From assembly GCF_050947875.1 (NCBI RefSeq), contig NC_134572.1:122321105-122385104 (forward strand): 64,000 bases of DNA, in the 5' to 3' direction. Made by a program: the position numbers and the translations under genes. The notes under the pieces were generated by a model. That model worked only from the letters and a program-made list of their open reading frames with translations, made no database searches and was not told the DNA's origin. The stretch comes from Dermacentor variabilis. Its lineage: Eukaryota; Arthropoda; Arachnida; Ixodida; Ixodidae. Below are positions 1-10,689 of this stretch, one piece after another (positions within the stretch are counted from its first letter, which is position 1; every line of letters starts with the position of its first letter).

Positions 1-118
1 TGCTGTACTTCTATGAACCTCTTCGATGCCAACTTCCATCACTGGGTATGTTCCGCTCTTCAGTGAACGTCTTTGATACCAGTTCGGGTAACTAGGTATG
101 CTCTAATGCTCTAACATA
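1..118. repeat. Dispersed repeat, copy 1
   Basis: This segment repeats the motif order seen again at 5618-5726: a CTCTTCRATG-type phrase, ACTGGGTATG, CTCTTCARTGAA, a TTTGATRCC phrase, then GGGTAACTAGGTATG. The internal alternation of 'ctcttc..tga' and 'gggtatg' phrases suggests a short-period satellite-like unit that has decayed. It abuts the start of the Penelope-like element and may be its target or a flanking repeat. The family is not identified. Confidence 0.5.
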
Positions 119-1590
119 TAACTTCTTCGAATTTGAGGAAGAGTGCTACCTACAAATACATAGGACAAGCATGGGTACACCTTTTGCACCAACCTACGCG
201 TACATGTTCATGGGAACTCTAGAAACAGATTTGCTATCTTACTGCATTGACAGGCCCCACATATACGTACAATAGATAGACGATGTGTTTATAATGTGGT
301 GACATGGTCAAGACGCTGTAGATAAATTAATAACATTCCTACCCAGGCAGCACACCAGCAATGGTGTGCTGCCTGGGACGACGGAATCTTCAACTGAGCG
401 AAGAAACTTTCTGAACACAACAATATATATTGACAATAGAACACTAGAGAGAACTCTCTGTAGGAAACCGTTTGATAACAACACTACCAAGAATACACAA
501 GCTACCATCCCTGACTTTGCAAACAAGGCATCTTTAAAGGACAAGCCACATGACTACGTCGCATTTGCGTTGAAAACAATGACTTCATAGGTAGACTCGA
601 TCGCCTTAAAAAACCCCGTCAAACCGGAACCAACCGAACACTGCCCTGCAAAAAGCCTAAAGCAATGCAACCAACCTAATCGTACCGAAGTACTCAAACC
701 CCGCCCTAACATCACAGAAACAACAACGCCTCTTCTTACTACTAAATTCTCAAGCGCACTCCCAAACGTAAACAACATCCTCACTAAATACTAACCAATT
801 TACTCCAGCAACCAGAAACTTAATAAGATCTTTCCCGTCCCGCCCAGAGTAGGCTTTAGACTCATCCTAATTTCCAGGACATTCTCGTACATGCCAAATC
901 AAGGAACAAGACAAACCCAATATCCGGCCCCTGTGGCCGCCACAGGTGCAAACGGACATGAAAATATATTCAGTCCTCTACTACACTAAAATATGCAGCG
1001 TCAGATTACTTTTACAAGGTAATTTCGAGTTGCGCTTGCACGTCAAGCAAGGTAGTCTACTGTAGAATGTGCTGCTTGTAACAAACGATACATACGTGAG
1101 ACTGCACAATAAATCCATAGAACCAACGGCCATCGCGCAGATACAAAACACAACTTATCCAAAAATATTGACCAGCCCTTTCAACGAACATGGCACCCGC
1201 CGTGGTTGCTCAGTGTCTAGGGTGTCGGGCTGCGGAGCACGAAGTCGCGAGATCGAATCCCGGCCATGGCGGCGGCATCTTGATGGAGGCGAAATGCGAA
1301 AGCACCCGTGTACTTAGGTGCATGTTAAAGATGCCCAGGTGGTCGAAATTTCCGGAGTCCTTCACTACGGCGTGCCTCATAATCAGAAAGGAGTTTTCGC
1401 ACGCCAACCCCAATAATTTAAATGAACATGGCCATACATTCGACCAAGCAAGGCTCTATATACTACAAACAAATTTGCGTTGACCGCACGAGATTAAATA
1501 TACACAATAACAACTCATGCACAAGTTTATTTGCGCACACTCGACGAGGATTAATTTGGCACGTGGCAACTTAGAATCGCTAAAAGCTGT
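112..1590 (+). mobile_element. Penelope-like element, degraded, with GIY-YIG endonuclease region
   Basis: The sequence reads as the C-terminal part of a Penelope-like retroelement polyprotein in several frames. From about 112 it gives NFFEFEEECYLQ, then MGTPFAPTYA and a TLE motif, then IDDVF, with a TAG in place of the tyrosine expected just before IDD. It continues with NFLNTTIYIDNRTL and RKPFDN. A second region at about 1030-1190 gives VVYC, an ETAQ..HRTNGHRADTKHN stretch and QPF, which fits the GIY-YIG endonuclease that follows the RT in this class. After a SINE insertion the element resumes with NEHGHTFDQARLYIL and then HSTRINLARGNLESL. Stops and frameshifts rule out a functional product. 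The 5' half (N-terminal RT domains) is absent. Confidence 0.8.
1195..1423 (+). mobile_element. Ruka-like tRNA-derived SINE inserted in the Penelope element
   Basis: The head resembles a tRNA promoter region: CGCCGTGGTTGCTCAG, then a B-box-like GAGATCGAATCCCGG. The body has the phrases ggcgaaatgcgaaagcaccc, gtgtacttaggtgcatgtta, caggtggtcgaaatttccgg and tcactacggcgtgcctcata. The same order occurs in the copy at 4445-4693 and, on the minus strand, at 49770-49945. The copy is bounded by the identical 9-mer GAACATGGC at 1186-1194 and 1424-1432, so insertion was by target-primed retroposition. The name Ruka comes from memory of tick SINEs. Confidence 0.88.
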
Positions 1591-1619
1591 AACTTGAACC
1601 TGCAACGCGAATACCATTA

Positions 1620-2043
1620 CCAAAGGCACAAAACACGTTATGCCAAGCATTATTATTTAGGCAGAAGGGAATACCCATTGCCACACGGCGAGCTTTGCAC
1701 AGCCCAGACGGTCACATTACGTTTGCTACAGACAAGAACATACCCAAGTCCAGATTTTATTAACAGGATCTATCCGGAGAGGGAAACTCAAACCAACTGT
1801 AGTAAGTGCAATTGCATCATTACTCTTGACCACATGCTTTGGCAGTGCCCCGCGGTCTTCAGAGACTGTGACAAGGAACAAGAATGGTGGTGGCAAATGC
1901 TACACAGTGAATCACTCTCTGACCAATTACGGGCAGTCCAGAAGGCCCGCGATGTGGCTGAAGGGCTCGGCCTGACACTCCCTCCCGACGTGGGAGCGGC
2001 CCGCGTCAACGTAGAGTTGACCTTCAGGACCCAATCAAGTTCT
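1620..2043 (+). mobile_element. 3' end of an I/R1-like LINE (C-terminal zinc knuckle and 3' UTR)
   Basis: A long open frame across 1594-2010 contains YPLPHGELCTAQTVTLRLLQ, RTYPSP, and the zinc-knuckle pattern CSKCNCIITLDHMLWQC (C-X2-C-X7-H-X4-C). This is followed by LRAVQKARDVAEGLGL, the usual end of RNase H-bearing LINE ORF2 proteins. A short 3' UTR ends near CAGGACCCAATCAAGTT. The RT and RNase H domains are missing (5' truncation). The first ~20 codons of the open frame belong to the adjacent Penelope sequence rather than this element. The frame runs on to 2367 by chance through pyrimidine-rich DNA. Confidence 0.8.
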
Positions 2044-2427
2044 CCATACCATACCGTACCACCTACTCTCGATTCTCCATCTCACCTATTCCTTCCTTTC
2101 CAGGTCGTCCCGTGCCTCCCGCCTAATAGTCAATTTATTATTCTCTTGCGCAGTTTCACGCACGTACCAATCATACGAACCTATTTCCCATGTACACCTG
2201 CACCCTCCCGTCATTTTTCTGCTGCCATCATATTTATTCTTCCCTTCTTTTTTCTTCTTTTTCCATTCATCCTAGAGTGTTTTTTTTCTTCTTTTTTTTC
2301 TTTTAGAGAACCACACATTAAGAATTACCCGACACATTGTTGCTACACTACTGGACTCATCCCTTAAGCTCGTGTCTTTTTGTTACTTGCACACTGATCG
2401 GCTGACAGGCCCCTTTAAAATCACAAG
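2044..2427. other. Pyrimidine-rich spacer
   Basis: C/T-rich sequence with long T runs around 2250-2305. It translates to a low-complexity Phe/Leu/Pro/Ser extension of the preceding LINE frame. I see no gene signal. Confidence 0.6.
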
Positions 2428-2446
2428 GAAGGAAGGAAGGAAGGAA
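2428..2446. repeat. (GGAA)n microsatellite
   Basis: About four and a half GGAA units. It abuts a minus-strand LINE-like tail and may be that element's 3' terminal repeat. Confidence 0.8.
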
Positions 2447-2625
2447 AACCTTTAATGCTCTATTTACAGCTTTCAGCGGCTAACAGAGGTCTTCATGTTT
2501 TACTGAAGTCTCCGTCGTCTTGAGTGGTCGGCGCCCCTATTCCAGGGCACCACTCAGCCTGGCCACTTTGAGAGCGTGTTGCACCAATCCTTTTTGGACT
2601 GTGAGCACGTCGCTGGAAAACCACG
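2447..2625 (-). mobile_element. Possible LINE 3' tail, minus strand
   Basis: On the minus strand the end of an open frame reads SSDVLTVQKGLVQHALKVAR and then LSGALE before a stop. This resembles the last residues of the RNase H LINE family (compare LRAVQKARDVAEGLGL at about 1930-1975), followed by an A/T-rich 3' UTR running into the GGAA microsatellite. The zinc knuckle is not present, so the assignment is tentative. Confidence 0.35.
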
Positions 2626-2984
2626 AATGCGCGCCCGAAGGCTCCCTAACACCTCTCTTCCCCCAACACCCCACCGTCCTATGTCCTTCTCTTTCTCCTT
2701 TTGTTTGCTCTCTTCTTTCTTTTCCTTTCTTACTTTGCTGTTTTTTATGCCGCGTTTGCACTCTCCCGCTCTAGTACACTTGAGACCATGCCTTGAGAGG
2801 TCAAACAACAGTGCTCATTTTCAATTCAATCTCACCCTTTCCAGCCAGAGGACACCGACAATGACAGCACGTGACGTCAATCCACTAACCCGTACAGTGT
2901 AACCTGCCGAGGATGACGAGGACACCATTCACGAATAGAGTTCCTCCTATCGAAACTAATGTTTTCTTGGAAGAGAACAGCAGT
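2626..2984. other. Unassigned spacer
   Basis: Pyrimidine-rich sequence to about 2770, then mixed sequence. Overlapping short frames on both strands have low-complexity composition. No feature is recognised. Confidence 0.5.
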
Positions 2985-3515
2985 TTACGACAGGTAGCGA
3001 GGTACTGGAAGTGGTAAGAGAATACATCTTCTTAGGGCAGGTAGGATCATGAGACTGAAATATTCAGAAGAATAAGAATGGGCTGGGGTGCGTTTGGCAG
3101 GCATTCTCAGATCATGAAAGGCAGGTTGCCATTATCCCTCAAGAGAAAAGTGTATAACAGCTGTGTCTTACCAGTATTCAACTACGGGGCAGAAACATGG
3201 AGGCTTACGAAAATGACCACTTAAATTGAGGACAACGCAACGAGCAATGGAGGGAAGAGGAGGAAGGAATGTAATGTAATGTAATGTAATGAGGAGGGAA
3301 GATAACCGATGTTCATTAAGGGTTACGAACTGGATTCCAAGAGAAGGGAAGCGTGGCTAGGGGTGGCAGAAAGTTAGGTGGACGGAAGAGATTAAGAAGA
3401 TTGCAGGGACATGGCCACAATTAGCAGATGACCAGGGTAGTTGGAGGAGTATGGGACAGGCCTTTGCCCTGCAATGGGCGTAGCCAGGCTGCTGCTGCTG
3501 CTGATGATGATCGAA
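2985..3515 (+). mobile_element. RTE-type LINE 3' fragment, plus strand
   Basis: Plus-strand frames give RRIRMGWGAFGRHSQIMKGR, LPLSLKRKVYNSCVLPV and FNYGAETWRLTK, the C-terminal signature of RTE-clade reverse transcriptases. Later come WIPREGK-type codons and a final WGQAFALQWA-like stretch. The element ends in a trinucleotide tail (CTG)n-(ATG)n at about 3490-3512, as expected for RTE 3' ends. It is 5' truncated, lacks the RT core, and is interrupted by a pentanucleotide expansion at 3268-3291. Confidence 0.78.
3268..3291. repeat. (AATGT)n microsatellite inside the RTE fragment
   Basis: Between four and five AATGT units lie within degraded coding sequence of the RTE fragment. This points to slippage after the element died. 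Confidence 0.85.
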
Positions 3516-3621
3516 ACATTGGCCAGCGTTTCTGAGGCAACTTATCTCTGTTTATAATCTTTACCTGCAGCCTTGAGGACCTCATTATAAGTGTGCAGGA
3601 AGCGCTTAAGTTCACCTTTAG

Positions 3622-4000
3622 ATCATCATCATTAGCCTATTCTATGTACACTGCAGGGCTGCCTCTCCCTGCGATCTCCAATTACACCTGTGCTGCGGCA
3701 ACCGATTTCAACTAACGCCTGGGAATTTCGTATTTTCGTCACCCCACCTAGTCATCTGCCGTCCTCGACTGCGCTTCCCTTGTCTTGGCACCCAATTTGT
3801 AACCCTAATGGTCCACCGATTATCTAACATACGCATTACATGACCTGTCGAGCTCCATTTTTTTCTCTTAATGCCGATTAAAATATCGGCTATCCCTGTT
3901 TGCTCTCTGAACCAAACCGCTCTCTTTCTTTCTCTTAACGTTGCGCCTAACGTTCTTAGTTCCATCGCTCTTTGCGCAGTCGTTTAACTTGTTCTTGAAT
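3622..4000 (-). mobile_element. RTE-type LINE 3' fragment, minus strand
   Basis: The minus-strand frame 3708-3965 contains MELRTLGATLRERKRAVWFR, EQTGIADILIGIKRKKWS, GHVMRMLDNRWTIRVTNW, VPRQGKRSRGRQMTRWGDE. It closely parallels the minus-strand RTE copy at 33.2-33.6 kb (RERKRRPGRQKTRWSDE there). The 3' end runs into (CAT)n at about 3624-3634. Only the terminal part of the ORF is present. It faces the plus-strand RTE fragment ending at 3515, so the two tails point at each other across about 105 bp. Confidence 0.8.
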
Positions 4001-4054
4001 TTCTTTTTTTCCCTTTACATAAACAAGAAAATGTGCGTGTGACTTGACCAACTT

Positions 4055-5575
4055 CGAACGGTTCAGAGAAGAGCCAAGAGGCGACACAGGTGTGCCATGT
4101 GAACTTATGACCTTAGAGACGCTCGACGTACGCAAAAGAAAATCGAACGTTGTATGGAAAGGCTGGAGGAACAATATTGTAAGTCGTTCTCCGAATCTGT
4201 TCACCCTCGCAAGCCACTGTCTATCATACGGAGGACGGTGCATGGTCTTGGCTCATCTCCGCAACAACGACATCCACTTTGCGACCTAGCCCTTCATAAA
4301 GGACATTCGTACGTAGATATATCCGAAGATTTATTCGTGAAGATTGCGGATAGTAGGATCCCCCAGAGTGGAGAAACTCTGGGCGAGGTTCCTGTGATAC
4401 GCTTCCCAGAATTGAATGGGCCCCACACATTTGATTAACTAGGGACTACCCGCCGTGGTTGCTCAGTAGCTATGGTGTTGGGCTGCTGAGCACGATGTCG
4501 CGGGATCGAATCCCGGCCACGGCGGCCGCATTTCGATGGGGGCGAAATACGAGAGCACCCGTGTACTTAGATTAGGTGCACGTTAAAGAACCCCAGATGG
4601 TCAAAATTTCCGCAGTCCTCCACTACGGCGCGCCTCATAATCAGAAAGTGGTTTTCGAACGTAAAACCCCCTAATTTAATATTAATTTTCTTGAACTAGA
4701 GGCTGCTCTTGCCACATACATACGCTCATCGTCACGAAGACTGGACGGCATCACCTACTTTGCTTCATACCACCTAGGGGAAGATGTCCGAGGTCGACTT
4801 CTCGAATGTTGCAATCAGCCATGGAATGATGGCGTCGTTCCTGAACGGTGGAAGTTCAGCTGATTAATGTCACTCCGGAAGCCTGGAAAGTCGCCGCTTT
4901 GCCTAGCATCTTGCAGACCCATTGCGCTATCCAGCTGCGTTAAGAAGGTCATGGAAAGAATGGTTCTTACACGCCTCGAATGTTATCTTGAGTGCCACAA
5001 GATACAGGTATACAACGAGGCCATGGCTGTGTTTAGAAGAGCCCGCTCCTCTGTTGACAACATCATCGACCTTGTGACGTCTGTGCAACAAGGAAAACAC
5101 TTCAAACGCATATCGCTTGCACTTTAGCTCCACCTTAAAGGCGCCTATGATAATGCAGCGCATGAAGCCATCATTTGTGCCCTAGAAAGTATTGGAATTG
5201 GTCGACGAATGTTTCAGGGGATTCGGAGCTATCTATTCAAAAGATCCCTTTTTGTGCAACGAGCAGATGACCGAACCGCTGACCATATCACTTGTCGTGG
5301 CGTCCCGCAGGGCGGGGTTCTTAGCCCCACTTTGTTTAACCTTGCACTCATTGGACTTGCCGTCGTTCTACCACATACAGCCAACCTTTCCATATATGTT
5401 GAAGACATGTGCATTTGGCCCTCTGCTGTTACACGTCCTCGGGTGTGTGCACGGCTCCAAAATACAGTCACCCTGACATTTGAAACGAATCCCTGGAACA
5501 ACTTGAGCAACTGCGTATGTGAAAATGCGTGCATACGCGCCCCTGGTCAACGAATATCTTCCACGCCGACATGAG
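4055..5575 (+). mobile_element. I/R1-like LINE, inactivated and split by a SINE
   Basis: The first part (4055-4440) is the linker upstream of the RT: ERCMERLEEQYCKSFSES, HPRKPLSIIRRTVHGLG. After the SINE comes the RT: RLDGITY, then PGKSPLCLASCRPIALSSC, VKKVMERMVLTRLE, FRRARSSVDNIIDLV, KGAYDNAAHEAI, CRGVPQGGVLSPTLFNL and SIYVEDMCIW. A stop precedes LHLKGAYD and its first catalytic aspartate position is histidine. The YADD-equivalent reads YVED. Both changes, with frameshifts, indicate a dead copy. Endonuclease and RNase H parts are missing. The clade name is a judgement from motif style (GVPQGG, no apparent LTR). Confidence 0.8.
4445..4693 (+). mobile_element. Ruka-like SINE inserted in the I/R1-like LINE
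   Basis: The full tRNA-like head is present: CCGCCGTGGTTGCTCAG, then GGGATCGAATCCCGG and CCACGGCGGCCGC. The body carries ggggcgaaatacgagagcac, gtgcacgttaaagaacccca and ctacggcgcgcctcataatc, ending in an A/T-rich tail. Candidate target duplications are AACTAGGG (4437-4444) and AACTAGAG (4694-4701), 7 of 8 matching. The LINE linker lies on the left and its RT start on the right, so the SINE is the younger element. Confidence 0.9.
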
Positions 5576-5617
5576 TCACTGTAGAGGCAGCACTAGGTAG
5601 GCGCCCTTGGTTGAAAA

Positions 5618-5726
5618 AAAGTCTTTGATGCCATAATGCTGACATACTGGGTATGTCCCAGCAGCTGTGCGCCGCTCTTCAATGAATGTTTGGGACGCCT
5701 TGGGTAACTAGGTATGTGCCATTGGG
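5618..5726. repeat. Dispersed repeat, copy 2
   Basis: It shares the phrase order of 1-118: TCTTTGATGCC, ACTGGGTATG, CCGCTCTTCAATGAA, then TTGGGTAACTAGGTATG. It follows the end of the I/R1-like LINE RT by about 45 bp. The same repeat therefore abuts two different retroelements in this window. Confidence 0.5.
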
Positions 5727-5929
5727 AGTGTGATGTGATACATATGACGCTTAAATTTATCCAATCCCGAGCGGAATTGAACCCCTTTCTGGGTTCCTCA
5801 AGGACTCACTAGCCACGCTATTCGCCTCGCATGTCATGCGCGGACTTCTCGGCAGGTCTACTAGATAGTGTAGCGTGTGGTTTTCAGAAAAAAAATCAAG
5901 ACAGGCAAACCCGGCTGCCGCATAAAGGT

Positions 5930-6225
5930 TGTGCTCATCGCAGATCGGTGGCCACGCCACACGCGCCGCCGAAAGAGTGGAACGTCGCCCCACCCTCCCT
6001 TCCTTTCACCAGGTGCCTCGCGGGCGACGGAAGACGTTGCGCTTCCTCCCCGTTTTCCTCTCTAGGGCACGCGATATTGAGCCACGACGGTCGGCTCACG
6101 CTTGCAAGCTTTCACTCGCGAATATAGCGTACGGCTCGCGGCAACGACATTATCGCCCCTGCAATTCATATGGAACTTGGCGGCGACGACGACGGCGATG
6201 ACGATGGCAGAAATGTGCTTATAGT
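5930..6225. other. CpG-rich segment
   Basis: It is noticeably richer in CG dinucleotides than its surroundings, with GGCGACGACGACGGCGAT near 6179-6196 and open frames in several phases, as expected from low stop density. No protein family is recognised in any frame. The style (GGCGACGAC followed by a short AT-rich tail) resembles a dispersed tick repeat, but only one copy is in the window. Confidence 0.4.
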
Positions 6226-9200
6226 GTGCATATAATTGCGAAAGAAATGGGAAAACCAGTGCGTTACAATATTCCTGACTCGCCTTTACTAGGATCAGAT
6301 ATTACGCGTGTTTTGTAATTTAAAAAGAAAGGCTTCGAAGTTTAAATTTGTTTTTGACTGCACAACAGCGCTTCCTGAAGTTAAGTGAGAGGAGACTTCG
6401 CGGACGTAAAAAGCCTATATTAAATTCACGTAAACATCTGTTCGCAGCTTGTTGTTCAGCGCTGTGCGCTGTCAGGTGTGCCTTCTCTGTCCGTGTCGTT
6501 CTGCCTGTGCTACCATAGATTGCAAGAGGACCCATCAACAGGCACATATAGCTATCCTCATTGCATATGCAGTATTCGGCTGCAGCGAAGTCGTCATGTC
6601 AGAGCATATAGACCCTGGCGCTAGCAGTGCTTAACGTGAGCATCTGAAGAAATGATGCGTGTATGTTGCTGTAGACGACAAGCGGAATTGTTTGTCGTAT
6701 GTAGACGACAAGCGAGATGGCTGTCTTCCCCTCGAGCAATAAGAAAAGGATTGCCGTAGTAGCTGCCCTAATTGGTTATTTTTTTTATTTCTCACGAGCA
6801 TGACCAACCAAGTATCAGGGGAGAAACAGGCGCTCGTGACGCAATTCCTGTTTAACTGGGGGGTACATCAGCTGACCTAGCCACGTGAATGCCGTGTTAA
6901 TGCTATTATTTTCGTTCCTGCATTTCTCCTCCTCCTAGAGCATTTCCATTCACTATCCCTGCCACCATATATTGCATTTATTTATTACATAATGCGGACA
7001 AGATGTTGATGAAGGAACAGCAGAAATGAGTAAATAAAAACAATGAACAAACATTTGAACAGAAAAGTACAATATTGCTACTATAACTGTCACTAAGCCA
7101 AGCAATGAAAGAAAATTATTTATTTAAATATGCTAGTTCCGGTAAAAAAGGAAGGTAAAGCATATTAATGATTGTGGCGAGTTGGTCTAGTGGACTTACA
7201 CACATTGAGGGGTTTAGTGCTAGTTTGTTATTGAGTCGGTTGGAAATAGTTTCCAGTCGGTATTTTTTCTTAAGTAATTGAAGCAACGGAGTGCCGGTAG
7301 ACCTAATTGACTCAGTAGGAGAGTCTAAAGTCGGATTTTCGTTGTAAGCCTACTAGAGAGCCTGCCTTTCTATTCGTTCAGACTTTTTGTGCAGAGCACT
7401 GTTTTCGAATCCAGAAAAAGTTATACAACGACATGTCCTAGAGGAGTGACTATGTATGGCGACAAAATCAGATTTCATCTGAAAAGTGTGCCGTTAAAAT
7501 TTAGGACTTCCGATACGGCTTAACGTACGCGCATATATAATTACTTACGAAATTATCATTTCACAGAGCAAGAATTAATTCATTAAACATGCCGCGTGAG
7601 TTTTATTAAGGGGTAACATATCGTGTCTTGTTGTCTAGGTCACAGGAAGATTTACGTAAAAAAGTTGATATATTTACGCTCTGCTGCTTCGCGGTATACC
7701 GCAATCAAAGGGCATCTTGACGGTCTGCTAATTGCAAGGAAAGTGATTTCAAATAGAACTGCAGATTGAATGCTCCAAGTAATTGAACATATATTTAGTT
7801 TTATAGTTCGCTGTAAGACGAATAAAATAGGGTAGTTAAGTGGGCGGCTTGATTTATGTATGGCGTAAAAGCAGCTAGAGTGATCTCGAAAGGTCAGTGT
7901 TAAGATTACTTTTTCCAACTTATGAGGTATCAATAAAACTAGTGACAAGGTTAGGCAAACAAAAAATAAATGTATTCTACACTGTGTTTCGGCAACCTAT
8001 AGCTAGTCAAACAGAGCTCACTTCGATAAGAAAAGGCAAGCGCATGCAGAGATCGCGGGCAGGCAGGACGGGTCGTAGAACAAATTGCTTCGTCTGCGTC
8101 AATGAGACAAAGGGGCCTGAGTAGCTTGGCAAACAGTGCTCCAACTCCTACGATCCCATGTCGCTTCTTCTGCAAGAAGGAACTTTCGCACTGGCTCGCA
8201 CGAACTCGCTGGCGCTTAAGAGTGCTACGACGAAGGCGTGAATGTGTGTGACAACTTTTCTTCCTTTGAGTGCGTGGGCTGTGCAAAGAAGAGACAGGTC
8301 ATGTTTGCGTAAGTTTACCAGAGAGAATGTTCGATTGCTGCTCCCCTCGGAGCGTACGTCAGCTCGCGAAGACACCATGTTGGTTTTGCTGGCACAGAAT
8401 AGACGTATGCTTTGCCTCCCAAGTTGATACCGTATGCATTGTTTCACTATGTTCATGGAAGTTTGGTTCGTTTTCTCATTGTCCGCGTTCACCGCTATTC
8501 TCAGAAAATAAATACTTGCTACTTCTTCTCCTTACAATAAAGCACCTATGTTTTTTTTTCTCTATATACCAATGACGGTTTTCAAGCTTCAGATGAGGGA
8601 AATCTGTAACAGTAAATTTTTGTCTAACGTATGTGAGGAGTAAAATCTTAGTCACTTGGTGCGAGAACTTTCATGGGTTATCCATCACGCACTGGACGTT
8701 CAGATTGGCCGTCATATGAGACATGCGTAAAATACGTCTACTCAACTCGCAGTAGTCATATTTTTGATTTGGTATTGCTTATGAGCTATGGAAAGGGCCG
8801 TGAGATCATGCGCTGCAACGAGAAGGTACGTAATCACAGTGACAGACAAACGACGTTCCTGGGCGTAACGTATCCCTCACAATATAATATGCTACAGGGT
8901 CTTTAAAGGCAGACAAAATACCTCAATCTGGAGGCAGGTTACTGAATGTAAACAAAGCTGCTTCGTGGTTCCCATTTACTTGAGGTATTGAGACTTCATA
9001 TATTAAACAAATTAAATGACCATTCCCTGTACTCGAGGAACTGTATATTCTAAAATTAGGTATGTCTCAATAAAAAGTCTTCTGTTTTACATAATCACTG
9101 TGTTTCCTGAACGCGTCCGGCACACAACTACCCTGACTCTCCTGACAATCTCGGAAAGCGCGAGCTCATTATATGCTTAATGCCGTGGCCAGGACTACAT

Positions 9201-10689
9201 GTTTTAACGACCTCAACCACAGCACTGAGAGGAAGACTAAGCCTTCTTTCTTGAGCACGAGGACTAGCATAGAATGAGCGGTTTATCTAGCTTTGTTTAA
9301 ATAAGTTAACATGAAAGTAACGCGTGTTTAGACCTTTACTCAGCTTAAAAAACCTCAACGATCAGGAGTCATTTACAATATTGCTTGTTGGAGCCTGAAT
9401 GTAGCTTTTCTAACATTTCTGTGCTTAGTCTCCCAACCATTATGCAACCATAAAACTTCAAGGTATCTGCGTCTCGCGGATTGGCGTGCGGAAGAATGCG
9501 TGACGCACTTAAATGGAGAGGTTTCTGGCGGAGACCGACATAAAGCATTTTCGTGTCAAAATAATAAGTGGGGAAAAACGTAGTCTACAAGGACATTACA
9601 TGAAAAAACAAAACAAGAAACTATTTGCTTTCTCATGGTCATAGTACTAGTAGTGCTTTCACGAACTACTTCATTCAATTCCTTCGACCGAATGAGTACC
9701 CGTGCGTTTCCTATAGTTCAACAAGTGACAGTCGCCGACCAGGTGTAGCCGTATACAAGATCCATAAAAGCTGCACAGAATACTTAGGCATATAGAATTA
9801 GGAAATAGGGAATTAGGAATTAGGGTAAATTTGCCATAACCAGCTGTAATGCTGCATTTTCTGTCCTATTATTTTCTTCTGAAACGAAAAACGACGGTAT
9901 CGCAAAAACAAAACAAACGCGAGGAGCGCTCTCTTCAGCTTTCACTGTGATTTCCGTTCTGCAGCATAATTAGCGAGTTGCCATCGTTCTGATGCTGCCA
10001 CTTGGGCTGCCTTGCCTGAGGCTGCGTGCGTCGAAGATGCTGACGGCAGTCAGGTGTCGCGAGCGCCTTGCTTTCTGAATCATTTTACTGAGAATTTCTC
10101 ATATAAGCACGGAATGAAGGACACTCGTCAGCGCATCTGTTGCTTTTCCTGCGGTCATAGCGCAGGACTCTAGAAAGAGGCACTTTCTTTAGCATTTTAC
10201 ACTGCTTTTATTGTTTAGTAGGTTATGTGATGTCGGACGTCGTTAGATAGGCGAAGAAGTGCAGGTAGCAATTACTGTCTCATAAATATATGATACAAAG
10301 TTGCACCAACCTATCGCAGTTTCAACTATTAGAGATACGTATCAGTTTAGATTAATTACAACCATGGATTCTGCTGCATAAAAAACGACGTTTCAAATTT
10401 TGGTATTAACGCGTGAAAGCTTATGCAGCTGGTCCCACTACTCCCCCCCACCTCCACAAGTCAAATGACAACAAATAGACATGCATATCTTTTACTTCCA
10501 GATACGTTTCACCCATGCTTTCGTCGAGTCTTTCTTTGAGGCTCCCGAATTATTATTTACTTGAAGCGTCTTTCACTTCGGTTATCATAGGGGTCGCTTG
10601 CTAAGAAAGCATGCAAGAACAACATCTAACTCTAATGTCGCGTACATCTTTGCAACTATGCTAACTACGCGCGGGTTTTGGCACCCTTG
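6226..10689. other. Long unassigned stretch
   Basis: About 4.5 kb of AT-rich DNA with no recognisable protein motif. Frames up to 114 codons (minus, 8148-8492) have no family resemblance. Local features: a 15-bp direct repeat TGTAGACGACAAGCG at 6670-6684 and 6700-6714, AATTAGG-type repetition at about 9795-9825, and a C run near 10442. It could be intronic or intergenic. Confidence 0.5.

Noticed and set aside
1594..2367. A single 257-residue protein
   Set aside because: Only about 1640-2010 is LINE protein. The start lies in Penelope sequence and the end is a pyrimidine-rich run-on.
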